In this document: one piece after another, positions 8,229 to 16,573 of the stretch | How the letters are laid out: each line of letters begins with the position of its first letter | Numbering within the stretch: position 1 is the stretch's first letter | Assembly (NCBI RefSeq): GCF_008180445.1 | Contig: NZ_VTER01000013.1 | Span: forward strand, 1 to 64,000 | Reading direction: 5' to 3' | Origin: Bacillus_AB infantis_B | Lineage (GTDB): Bacteria; Bacillota; Bacilli; Bacillales; Cytobacillaceae | DNA: 64,000 bases | Notes under the pieces: generated by a model | Told to the model about the DNA's origin: nothing | The model's input: the letters and a program-made list of their open reading frames with translations, nothing else | The model's database searches: none | Position numbers and translations under genes: made by a program

Positions 8229-9446
8229 TTACTTGTTCAGGACAGGAGGCGCTGTCTCTTCAGGAGACAGTTCCCTCACCAGCACCGGGACAGGGTATGG
8301 AACACCATCCTTTTTCTCCAGCTTGATTGCGTACAATGCCTGAAGGGCCTGGTGGTCTTCTGCCCTGAATGTCATCTTCCCCTTCGGCGTCTCGAAGCTC
8401 ATTCCTTCCATTGTCTCAATGAGCGTGTCTGCATCTGTACTGCCCTCGGTTTTCTTCAGAGCTTCCACGATGGAGATCGCGGCGCTCATGCCTCCTGGAG
8501 TGAAGAGATCCGGCACATCCCCGTCAAACCGCTTTTTATGCTCCTCTACCAGCCAGCTGTTGATTTCGTTATCCGGAAGATCGTGATAATAGACAGAGAA
8601 CCCTTCCATCCCGATCAATGGCTCCATTGTCGCTAGGGCAGCAATATCCGGCGCGCCTGTGGAAATTTTGATGCCTTTATCCTGGACCTTCATATCAGCG
8701 ATCTGATTCCAGGGTGAGTTGGCCCCCGCCCAGATGACAAACAGATAATCCGGCTTGGAATCAATCACTTTCTGGATGTTTGCAGTAAAATCGGTTGCGG
8801 CAGGATCTGCGTACTCTTCATGGACAATTTCAGCGCCAAGCTTCACCGCTGCATCCCGGAATGCAGCCACACCGTCGCGCCCGAAAGAATAATCAGGGGC
8901 TAGCGTCGCTATTTTCACACCGTCACCCGCGATGGCTGCAGCACCAGCGACTGCATCCTGAGAAGAGTTGCGCGCGGTCCGGAATATATAAGGATTGAAC
9001 TCTGATCCTGTGATGCTGTCAGCGACCGCCGGCTCGACGACCATGATTTTCTCATATTCTTCCGCCAGGGGAAGAACAGCCAATGTATCACCGGAGCTGG
9101 AGGATCCGACCAGGAAATCAACTTCATCTTCCTCAAGCAGCTTTGTCGCCTTTTGGACAGCCACTTCCGGCTTTGTTTCAGTATCCTCTACGATGAACTC
9201 AATCTTCCTTCCAGCCACTTCATTTTTGCCGTCTGTTGCATATTCCAGGCCCAGCTCAAAGCCGCGCAGTGTCTGTTCCCCATATGACTCGAGCCCGCCT
9301 GTCTGCGAGGCCAGCACGCCGATTTTGATCGGATCGCTCTTCTCATCCCCGCTGCCTCCCGATTCTTCTGAACTGCAGGCACTCGAAAAGACCACCATCA
9401 GCGACATCAGGCAGCCCAATGCCATTTTCCTTGTATTCTTTTTCAT
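8229..9446 (-). CDS. branched-chain type ABC transporter substrate-binding lipoprotein
   Basis: Extracellular ligand-binding lipoprotein of 405 aa. The signal peptide MKKNTRKMALGCLMSLMVVF is followed by lipobox SSAC with Cys24 as the lipidated residue, then a Ser/Gly/Glu linker. The mature part starts PIKIGVLASQTGGLESYGEQ, typical of type I periplasmic binding folds of the LivK group. It is the first gene of the minus-strand operon, with a good GGGGGAGAAAGG site. The ligand is unknown; divergence from LivK and the downstream enzymes argue for an acid or amide rather than Leu/Ile/Val. Confidence 0.93.
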   Translation of the reverse strand: MKKNTRKMALGCLMSLMVVFSSACSSEESGGSGDEKSDPIKIGVLASQTGGLESYGEQTLRGFELGLEYATDGKNEVAGRKIEFIVEDTETKPEVAVQKATKLLEEDEVDFLVGSSSSGDTLAVLPLAEEYEKIMVVEPAVADSITGSEFNPYIFRTARNSSQDAVAGAAAIAGDGVKIATLAPDYSFGRDGVAAFRDAAVKLGAEIVHEEYADPAATDFTANIQKVIDSKPDYLFVIWAGANSPWNQIADMKVQDKGIKISTGAPDIAALATMEPLIGMEGFSVYYHDLPDNEINSWLVEEHKKRFDGDVPDLFTPGGMSAAISIVEALKKTEGSTDADTLIETMEGMSFETPKGKMTFRAEDHQALQALYAIKLEKKDGVPYPVPVLVRELSPEETAPPVLNK

Positions 9447-9676
9447 CCTTTCTCCCCCTTGAAATCAATTGTTTGCTGCAAATCTTCCTGCCTTCATCCT
9501 AATCAGCCCCAGTTACAAATCGGTTACAGCCAAGATATATTCTTAATTTCTATTGCCGGATGAAATAGACCTGCCCGATCTGGAAATTCCTGCAAATGGT
9601 TTAATACTTAAGAAAAGCGGAAAAGAGATAAGAAATCTATTGATCTTAATTTCCGTCTGAGAGGAGACGAAAGATA

Positions 9677-9994
9677 ATGAAAACAGTTTATGGATTGATG
9701 ACACAGGATGGAAGCGCAAATGAACTGCTGTGGGATTTAGGCTTTTGGGAAACAGAAGAGGCAGCCAATGAATATTTAAAGACCAATCTTCCGCTTTCAA
9801 AAGGCATCTGGGTGGAGCTTATCAAGGTAAATGACCCTATTCCTGAAACTGTTGAAGCATTCGAAGAAGACAAAATGGTTGCCTGCTCATTCTGTGATAT
9901 TGAATACAATGCCGCCGACATCCTCATTGCCGACGTCAATGTCCACATCTGTGTATACTGCCAGCCTGCTTATAAGGCGCAGCTTGTTAAATAG
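9677..9994 (+). CDS. small protein with two CxxC pairs (zinc-ribbon-like)
   Basis: 105 aa. Residues 1-65 read like a small alpha/beta domain (MKTVYGLMTQDG, then a helix EEAANEYLK). Residues 70-95 hold C70-x2-C73 and C92-x2-C95, a likely zinc site. The start follows GAGAGGAGA by a suitable distance. It is the only plus-strand gene between the Liv operon and the BTAD regulator, and its stop codon abuts a block of four tandem palindromic repeats. Function unknown; a regulator or adaptor role is only a guess. Confidence 0.8.
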   Translation: MKTVYGLMTQDGSANELLWDLGFWETEEAANEYLKTNLPLSKGIWVELIKVNDPIPETVEAFEEDKMVACSFCDIEYNAADILIADVNVHICVYCQPAYKAQLVK

Positions 9995-10492
9995 AAAAGC
10001 GGAGGCGGCTTGCCCAGAGCCGACAAGCATAAGACGCGCAAGAATAAAAGGCGCTCTTTGCCTTTAATTCTTGCGTGGCTTATGACTCGAGGCTCTAGCC
10101 GCTGGAGCTGGACAAATAGAAAAGCGGAAAAGCCTTGCTCAGCCCCGACAAGCTTAAGGCGAGCAGAGCGAAAGGTTGGCTCTTTAACCTTTTGATCTGC
10201 TTGACTTAAGACCTCGAGGGGCTAGGCTTTGGAGCTGGACAATTAGAAAAGCGGAGGCGGCTGTTAAGGTGCGACAATCATAAGACGCTTTGGAATTGAA
10301 GGCGTTCTTTGCCTTCGGTTCCAAAGTGGCTTATGACTCGAGCACCTAGGAGCCGCAGCTGGACAACTAGAAATGCGGAAAAGCCTTGCTCAGCCCCGAC
10401 AAGCTTAAGGCGAGCAGAGCGAAAGGTTGGCTCTTTAACCTTTTGATCTGCTTGCCTTAAGACCTCGAGGGGCTAGGCTTTGGAGCTGGACA
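9993..10492. repeat. four tandem imperfect palindromes (~122 bp each)
   Basis: Copies at about 9993-10114, 10117-10241, 10244-10364 and 10368-10492. Each begins near AGAAAAGCGGA and ends near GAGCTGGACA. Arms fold into a long interrupted hairpin around a centre such as GGCGTTCTTTGCC. Copies 2 and 4 are almost identical, while copies 1 and 3 differ in arm sequence but keep pairing. A fifth, altered copy lies at 32400-32579. This type of repeat is widespread in Bacillus intergenic DNA. Short frames within it look spurious. Confidence 0.85.
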
Positions 10493-10530
10493 AATAAAAA
10501 TGCGGAAAACACACCGATTAAATTCTCTAA

Positions 10531-10566
10531 TGCTAAAATGCGCCGGAGCAAAGGCTCCGGCGCAGG
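10531..10566 (-). terminator. probable terminator of the BTAD regulator gene
   Basis: A perfect 10-bp stem GCGCCGGAGC / GCTCCGGCGC (10540-10549 and 10554-10563) with a 4-nt loop, followed on the minus strand by ATTTTAG. It lies about 180 nt past the regulator stop. Confidence 0.6.
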
Positions 10567-10608
10567 CAGATGCAGGTTAGAACAGCGCCCCGAAGCGGGC
10601 CGCTGGCA

Positions 10609-10727
10609 TTATTCATTCTAAAATTAAATCTTTTCTACCCAAATTGGCTGTTATTCGTCCAAGAATTAGAATGATTCACCCCAGTTTTTCATTTATTCGC
10701 CCTAGAATTGGCGATATTCATTCCGCT
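10609..10727. repeat. 21-bp phased degenerate tandem array, 6 units
   Basis: The trinucleotide TTC recurs at 10612, 10633, 10654, 10675, 10696 and 10717, exactly 21 bp apart, each inside a core like ATTCNNCC. Units are otherwise diverged. Stop codons occur in the matching minus-strand frame, so it is not coding. It lies between the BTAD gene stop and its terminator, hence in that gene's 3' untranslated region. A related array is at 54541-54787. Confidence 0.75.
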
Positions 10728-10746
10728 TTACATTTTTTTCCACAAA

Positions 10747-13700
10747 TCACCACTGCGCATGTCCCGCCACATTCCCCGATTCCATGATCATTTCATGCAT
10801 ATGGAGCGTAGGCTCCAAAGGCGCAACGCCCAGCTCTTCCTCAAGAACCTCACAGCATTTCTGAAACCATCTGATTGCCCGGGGGCGATTATTTTTGCTG
10901 TAATAACAGTACATCAGGAGCCTGTAAGCCTCCTCCCACGTCCGGTCCTTTTCTATTATTCTTTCGCACCATTCAATCGCCATGTCATAGTCTTCTTTCC
11001 TGACACAAAGCTGCGCGAGCTTTTCAGCACCTCTCAGAAAGTAGACCTGCAGCCTTTCTTTTTCACTGATGCACCAATCTTCATAGCGCCGCTCAGGCAG
11101 ATAGTCCCCGGCATACAGTTTCAGGGCTCTTTCAAGTCTGTGGATGCTTTTCCCATGGTCTTTCTCTTCCAGCCCATCTTTGATCCACTCCTCAAAAAGG
11201 ATGGAGTCCAAATCTATGACAGCTTTTGGATTTATCCCATAGGAGGTGCCTTCCCTGCTGATGAAGAATGGGTTCTTCCTTGGCTTGCGGTTTGGTTCAA
11301 GTACGTTATTGAGTGCGTTCAGGGCAACCTTAAAGTCTCTATCCGCACTCGCGGCATCCTGCTCCGGCCAAAGCATATCAAATATATCCTCTTTCCGGAT
11401 AAGCTGGTGGAGGTGGGTGAGAAAAAGCTGGAGGAGCTCTTTGGCTTTTCCCCGCTGCCATCCCCCTTCGTCGATTTCTTTATCGCCCAGCCATACTCGG
11501 AACTGCCCGAGTGTTTTCACTTTGAGGGTGAATCCCGGGTGGGAATGAAGGTTGCCAAGATTCATTTCTTTTAGCAGCCTTGCAGTATAATCAGGCATAA
11601 TGCTGCTTTTTTCTGCTTCAATTAGAATGGGTGCAAACATCTGCAGGTCCCTTGGGCCGAACAATGTCCTTCTGAACAGGAAAAACTCATAGTCCCCCCA
11701 TTGCATCTGGCTGAGGAAAGACTTAAATGAGTGTTCAAAATCTTCCTGAAGCCCCTGCTGATGAGCAGAATAGGCTTTCCAGAATAAAGCCAGCATACAG
11801 CCGTAATCATCCCCGCACTGCTGAAGCATGCTTGATGCAAGGTCAAAATGCTTATCTGCTTCACCGAAGCGCCTTCCATAAGCAGAGCTGATGCCCATAC
11901 TGATGAGGATCAGGGAAGACAGCCACATATCTTTCACTCTCTCGGTTTCCTGCAATCCTGCCTTCCCGGCATCCATCGATTTGCTGTAGTCATTCCGTTC
12001 TCCGTATAAAATGCATAATCCCATTAAAGGCTCTGCTTTTCCTCTTTCAATTTCAAGCCGGTCCATTATGTCCAAGGAAGTCCTGTAGCATTTTTCCGCA
12101 AGGGCAGAATCATATTCCCCCAGCAGCTGTGCCGCATGCCCAAGCCTGATCCAGCCGCAGGCTTCTACAAACGGTGCCTTTGTACTGATTCCCTGCTGGA
12201 TGCCTTCCTGGGACAACTTTTTCGCTTCTGCCCCATTGCCTGTAAATGCCTCGATAAGGGCCAGCAGCAGATCTGTCTCCCGGTGCGATTTCGGGAGCGG
12301 TTTGCCCTCACTCTCTGTTTTGCGGCCGGACATCAAAATTTTCCGGCTTTCTGTCAATTTACCCGTTCTTAAATAAAGCCGGGCCAGAAGGCTTTTATCC
12401 AGCATTTGATGCCCCATGGATTCTGCCCTCTCCATCCATTTTTCTGCTTTGGCGGCCTGCCCGGCATTTATAAGGTTTTCCGCAAGCAAATGATACAGTC
12501 TCGCCGGCTCATCCCTTCCCCCGCGGATATTCCCTTCCTTCAGCTGTATTGCCTGGGATAAAATGCGCTCTGCTTTATGCGGCTGAATCGTGTCCAGATA
12601 GATCCTTGCCTTCCCTTCAAGTGCACGCGCCTTCCAAATCAGGTCCTTCTTACCGTCAGCCCCTGTTGCCGCCCTGTCATAGGCAAGCTCTGCTTCCTGG
12701 TACGAAGATCTGTAGCGCAATACTTCCCCTTCAAGGAACCAGACGGGATAAAATCTGTCCTTTGTCTGACCGGGGATGCCCGCAATCCTGTCTGACAGGC
12801 TTCCCAGCTTACCGGTTTCAAGCATCCTTAGCCCCTGGTCGCTTAATATAGACGCTATCTCTTCTGTTGAACCAATCTTCTCAAAATGCTTAAGGGCATC
12901 ATCCCACTGAAGGCTCCGTACGAAATGGCGTGCACACCGCTCATTTAAAAGGCGGTAGCTATTCGGCTGGCCGGCTTTCAGCTGCTTTTCAAGGAATTCC
13001 TTAAACAGGGCATGGTATCTGTATACCTTTTCCCCTATCTTATGGATAAAAAGGTTCTTCTCTGTCAGCTGCTGAAGCATTGCCCCTGCCCCGGCGATCC
13101 CCATGACCTCATTGCAGAGCTCTTCTGTCATATCATCAAAAATACTTGTTTGTTCAAGGAATTGCTGGATAAGCGGCGGCTGCTTGGCAAATACCTCTGT
13201 GACCAGATATTGAAAAAGGTCTGCCAGGGAGCCGGACGATGCTCCGAATAAATTAGAAATGCTTTTTTTGTCTGTCAGCTGCTGTCCAATCATGCCCACA
13301 GCAATGACCCATCCTTCTGTAGCAAGGCAAATTCTGTCCAAATCCCCCTGCTTAATGGAAATTCCGTATAATTCATTCAAGAGCAGCTCCACTTCATCCC
13401 GGGAAAGGACCAGGTCCTCTTTCTTTATTTCAAGGAGCTTGTCTGTGACCCTCATCTTTTTCAGCAGCTTCCATCCCGGCCTGCTCCTGCTTGAAATAAT
13501 AAGATGAAGATTCGGCGGAATATGTTCAAGTAGGGTTTCCATCCAGCAGTTGATCGTATAGGAGTGCTCAACCTGATGAAAGTCATCAAGGATCAGCAGT
13601 ATATTTTCCCTATGAAGGGCTGCTTCATTTATAAATAAAGAGGCGAGTGAACGAATCTCTTCTTCTTTTACATACCGGTCCAGCTGCTCCAGGATGCTTA

Positions 13701-13986
13701 AGATCTCAGTCCCGAAATCAGGATGTGCCAACCGGACCGATGCCACAAGGCAGGATAAAAAAGGAATGATGTCATCATCCTCGGATGATATGGAATACCA
13801 GCTGCAAGGGAGCTTTTCATCGTGGACGAACAGGGCCAGGGCCGTACTTTTTCCATACCCGGCCCCTGACTCGACAATGCACAGCGGATATTCAGCAACC
13901 GCTTTCATTTTTGCCGAAAGCCTTGCTCTCCTTATATATCCTTCTTTGACTGGGGGCACCATCAGCTTGGTTTTGATGACAGGCAT
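10747..13986 (-). CDS. large ATPase-TPR-BTAD transcriptional regulator
   Basis: 1079 aa. The N-terminus is a MalT/LAL-like STAND ATPase with Walker A GAGYGKST at residues 41-48 and a Walker B-like ILLILDDFH near 150. A long helical middle (about 350-780) fits TPR repeats that sense a ligand or partner. The C-terminus (about 830-1060) starts LKVKTLGQFRVWLGDKEI, an OmpR-like winged helix, followed by a bacterial transcriptional activation domain as in SARP proteins. It should bind DNA and activate transcription in an ATP-dependent manner. Its nearest likely target is the Liv/KAS III/thiolase operon downstream, by proximity only. A plus-strand frame at 10708-11574 is its shadow. Confidence 0.9.
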   Translation of the reverse strand: MPVIKTKLMVPPVKEGYIRRARLSAKMKAVAEYPLCIVESGAGYGKSTALALFVHDEKLPCSWYSISSEDDDIIPFLSCLVASVRLAHPDFGTEILSILEQLDRYVKEEEIRSLASLFINEAALHRENILLILDDFHQVEHSYTINCWMETLLEHIPPNLHLIISSRSRPGWKLLKKMRVTDKLLEIKKEDLVLSRDEVELLLNELYGISIKQGDLDRICLATEGWVIAVGMIGQQLTDKKSISNLFGASSGSLADLFQYLVTEVFAKQPPLIQQFLEQTSIFDDMTEELCNEVMGIAGAGAMLQQLTEKNLFIHKIGEKVYRYHALFKEFLEKQLKAGQPNSYRLLNERCARHFVRSLQWDDALKHFEKIGSTEEIASILSDQGLRMLETGKLGSLSDRIAGIPGQTKDRFYPVWFLEGEVLRYRSSYQEAELAYDRAATGADGKKDLIWKARALEGKARIYLDTIQPHKAERILSQAIQLKEGNIRGGRDEPARLYHLLAENLINAGQAAKAEKWMERAESMGHQMLDKSLLARLYLRTGKLTESRKILMSGRKTESEGKPLPKSHRETDLLLALIEAFTGNGAEAKKLSQEGIQQGISTKAPFVEACGWIRLGHAAQLLGEYDSALAEKCYRTSLDIMDRLEIERGKAEPLMGLCILYGERNDYSKSMDAGKAGLQETERVKDMWLSSLILISMGISSAYGRRFGEADKHFDLASSMLQQCGDDYGCMLALFWKAYSAHQQGLQEDFEHSFKSFLSQMQWGDYEFFLFRRTLFGPRDLQMFAPILIEAEKSSIMPDYTARLLKEMNLGNLHSHPGFTLKVKTLGQFRVWLGDKEIDEGGWQRGKAKELLQLFLTHLHQLIRKEDIFDMLWPEQDAASADRDFKVALNALNNVLEPNRKPRKNPFFISREGTSYGINPKAVIDLDSILFEEWIKDGLEEKDHGKSIHRLERALKLYAGDYLPERRYEDWCISEKERLQVYFLRGAEKLAQLCVRKEDYDMAIEWCERIIEKDRTWEEAYRLLMYCYYSKNNRPRAIRWFQKCCEVLEEELGVAPLEPTLHMHEMIMESGNVAGHAQW

Positions 13987-14042
13987 TTTTATCCCCCCTT
14001 TCCATTTTTATAATTTTTAGACTATTTTAGCATATTTGCATG

Positions 14043-14072
14043 CAAAAAGGACTTGAATTCTCCAAGTCCTTA
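14043..14072 (-). terminator. terminator of the signal peptidase gene
   Basis: Stem AAGGACTTG (14047-14055) / CAAGTCCTT (14063-14071) overlaps the sipV stop and is followed on the minus strand by TTTGC. Confidence 0.75.
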
Positions 14073-14636
14073 GAATTTAATATCCATTTCATCTATCGGC
14101 CAGTAGCGAAGATTCACCTTTCCTACCACCTGGTCAGCATCAATGCAGCCGAAATGCCGGCCATCCCAGCTTTCCAGTCTATTGTCCCCAAGGACGAACA
14201 GCTGTCCTTCAGGCACTGTTTCGGTATGGGCCACTTCCTCCAGGGTAAAATCTCCGGTCAGGCGGCCGCCGAGCGTTTCTTTTCTGTATTTTTCAAGGAA
14301 AGGCTCCTCCACAAGCTTGCCGTTGATATACAGATGGTCATCTTTATAATCGACCCTGTCACCCGGCAGTCCGATGATCCTTTTAACAAAATCCTCTTTT
14401 TCATTTGCATGGAAGACTATGACATCAAATCTTTGCAGCTCCCCGATCTGGTAGCCGATTTTATTGACTACCAGTTTGTTTCCATCCTGCAGCGTCGGCA
14501 TCATGGACCCGCCTTCAACCACATAATTTGAAAAGAAAAACATACGGATAAATACAAAAATGATGATTCCGATCGCGAAGGCCTTTATCCACTCAAGACC
14601 CTCCCGCTTAACCTCTTCTTTCACGCGGTCCCCCAC
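14070..14636 (-). CDS. sipV: type I signal peptidase
   Basis: Cleaves signal peptides of secreted proteins at the outer face of the membrane. 188 aa with one N-terminal membrane segment (about 17-36), as in Gram-positive Sip proteins. The Ser/Lys dyad is Ser44 in EGGSMMPTL and Lys85 in FVKRIIGLPGD, with the later box LGDNRLESWDGR. It lies 9 nt after the TVP38 gene, matching yhjE-sipV order in B. subtilis, which supports the symbol; by protein alone SipS or SipT are equally possible. Confidence 0.9.
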   Translation of the reverse strand: MGDRVKEEVKREGLEWIKAFAIGIIIFVFIRMFFFSNYVVEGGSMMPTLQDGNKLVVNKIGYQIGELQRFDVIVFHANEKEDFVKRIIGLPGDRVDYKDDHLYINGKLVEEPFLEKYRKETLGGRLTGDFTLEEVAHTETVPEGQLFVLGDNRLESWDGRHFGCIDADQVVGKVNLRYWPIDEMDIKF

Positions 14637-14645
14637 CTCCCTGGT

Positions 14646-15260
14646 TTATTTGCTGCTGTCTTTATCTGCTCCCATATTTATCTTTACTTCAATCCTTTTC
14701 CCGACATACCAAAGAATAAAAATAACAGCAAGGACAATCACTGTCCTGATGGGCTGGGTAATCAATGACCTTATATCGTAGCCAATAAAGCTCATGGTAA
14801 AAATCATGACCATTTTGCCTGTCAGCACGGCAAGCATATACTGAGCAAAGCTGATTTTAGATAGGCCGGCCACTATATTCACAATGGCCGATGGCGTAAA
14901 GGGAAAACAAAGCAGGATGAACAGAGGGCCAAAGCCATGGCGCTCAATCCAGCTCATCAGCTGCTGCACCTTTGCATGTTTTCTCAAAAAAGTTAATATC
15001 CTCTTCTGCCCGTATGTACGGACCAGATAAAAAACAAGCATGGCCCCTGCACATGCACCTGCCCAGGATATCAGAAAGCCGAGCCACAATCCAAAGGCAT
15101 TGGCATTTGCCATGACGAACAGGAACAGCGGCAGAAAAGGCAGGAAAGCTTCAAGCATTGGCAGCAATATTCCAGGCAGCGGCCCAAAAGAACGGTAGCG
15201 TTCAATAAGATCCATTATATTTTCCAGTGTCAGCCAATCCTTGAGCAAGTCAAAATCCAT
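14646..15260 (-). CDS. yhjE: TVP38/TMEM64 family membrane protein
   Basis: 204 aa, about 5-6 membrane segments, with the VTT/SNARE-associated core LLCFPFTPSAIVNIVAGLSKIS and the central GFLISWAGACAGAMLVFYLVR. Related DedA-superfamily proteins scramble or flip lipids or carriers such as undecaprenyl phosphate; for this member that is inference. It precedes sipV as in B. subtilis (yhjE), probably co-transcribed. Confidence 0.85.
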   Translation of the reverse strand: MDFDLLKDWLTLENIMDLIERYRSFGPLPGILLPMLEAFLPFLPLFLFVMANANAFGLWLGFLISWAGACAGAMLVFYLVRTYGQKRILTFLRKHAKVQQLMSWIERHGFGPLFILLCFPFTPSAIVNIVAGLSKISFAQYMLAVLTGKMVMIFTMSFIGYDIRSLITQPIRTVIVLAVIFILWYVGKRIEVKINMGADKDSSK

Positions 15261-15347
15261 TGAAAAATCTCCTTAGTAAAAACAATTCGGTATTTATTCT
15301 TACCTCTGGCAAGGCGTCTTTACACCACAAATTGCTCCCTGTGCCTA

Positions 15348-16289
15348 TTATTTCGACAAAAACTCACTGACCGCCTGCCGGTTTTGTTCCAGATTGACCC
15401 CGAGAACATCCGCCCCTCCCGGAGTTGTTTCATCCCAATAGGAACCTTCAACAGGGACCCTTAATGTCTCAATCTGCCTGCCTTCTTTAGACAGCAGGCT
15501 TTTGCCCATATATAAAATGTCTCCGGTATCCATATTTGTATTGATATACGGGGTGACGACACCTACCAGTTTAGGAAGCTTCGGCAATGTCTGGATGCTG
15601 GTGAACTGATCGGCAATTTCTGTCATCACCTTCTGCTGTCTTTCCACCCTGCCGAAATCGCCTACAGCATCATGCCGGAAGCGCACATATCCGAGCAAGT
15701 GCTCTCCGTCCAGCCCTTGAAGCCCCGGCTTCAGCGTTACACCTATATTATCCGACATCTCCTTTTCAACGTCCACTTCGACACCATTCGGAAATGCTTC
15801 ATCTATAAGCTGAACAAATCCCTGAAAATCGACGATTGAATAATACTGGATATCAATATCAAAGTTCTCTTTGATCGTCTGCCTCAATAACTCCGGGCCT
15901 CCATACGCAAACGCAGCATTAATCCTGTTTTTCCCGTGGCCCGGAATGTCCACATAAGAATCCCTCATGATGGAAATGATTTTATAGGTTCCTTTATCAG
16001 GATGATATTGCCCCACCATGATTGTATCGGTCCGCGGCGTTTCTTCCCCGCGTGCATCGCTTCCAAGCAGCAGTACGTTCGTGCCTCCATATTTGTCTGT
16101 TTCGCCATTGAATTCATATTTTACTTCATTAGTATTTTTCACTTTATCTTCAGACTGGGCCACACCCTGATTAAACTGGTAGTATGCATAAGCAAGTGTG
16201 CCGGCAATAATCAAAAGCAGGAACAACACAGCCAGCTTCCATTTGCGCTTCTTCTTTTTCTGCTTTTTTTCGTATCGATCCGATCTCAT
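15348..16289 (-). CDS. LCP (LytR-CpsA-Psr) family cell wall polymer ligase
   Basis: Attaches wall teichoic acid or other polymers to peptidoglycan outside the membrane. About 313 aa, with a basic N-terminus (YEKKQKKKKRKWK), one membrane anchor (about 19-39) and the LCP domain from NVLLLGSDARGEETPRTDTIMVG onward. The Arg/Asp motifs for pyrophosphate-lipid binding are visible in RTDT, SIMRDSYVDIPGHGKNRINAAFAYGG and GYVRFRHD-VGDFGRVERQ. The first codons are GTG-ATG; I used the ATG after GGAAGG. It resembles TagT/TagU/TagV, but which one is not clear from context. Confidence 0.88.
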   Translation of the reverse strand: MRSDRYEKKQKKKKRKWKLAVLFLLLIIAGTLAYAYYQFNQGVAQSEDKVKNTNEVKYEFNGETDKYGGTNVLLLGSDARGEETPRTDTIMVGQYHPDKGTYKIISIMRDSYVDIPGHGKNRINAAFAYGGPELLRQTIKENFDIDIQYYSIVDFQGFVQLIDEAFPNGVEVDVEKEMSDNIGVTLKPGLQGLDGEHLLGYVRFRHDAVGDFGRVERQQKVMTEIADQFTSIQTLPKLPKLVGVVTPYINTNMDTGDILYMGKSLLSKEGRQIETLRVPVEGSYWDETTPGGADVLGVNLEQNRQAVSEFLSK

Positions 16290-16502
16290 CACAATTATCC
16301 TTCCATCATATAGTCAGGTCCGCAGCAGCTGTTATTTCCAGCAAGCCTGCAGAACCGCATTTTCAAAGCTCCGGTTTATAAAAAGAATAACCACTTTATA
16401 TGACTCTGTCTGCGTGCAAAAGGTTTCGTTTGTCCTTCTGGCATTTTCTATTTTTCCTTGGCCGCTTGGCATTCTGAAGGACTGGCCTTTATTTTATTGT
16501 AC

Positions 16503-16542
16503 ACAAAAAACCGCAAAGACTCACAGCTTTGCGGTTGTTTTT
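16503..16542 (-). terminator. terminator of the S9 peptidase gene
   Basis: Ten-bp stem AACCGCAAAG (16509-16518) / CTTTGCGGTT (16527-16536), with T-runs on both sides, so it can work in both directions. It lies about 40 nt past the peptidase stop. Confidence 0.8.
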
Positions 16543-16573
16543 CTGGATTATCCTGCTATTTACTGATAAAAAA

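Noticed and set aside
9993..10492. CRISPR array
   Set aside because: Units are long interrupted palindromes without unique spacers, and there are no cas genes.
10708..11574. 288-residue plus-strand frame
   Set aside because: Antisense to the BTAD domain of a well supported gene; no ribosome binding site and no family-like sequence.
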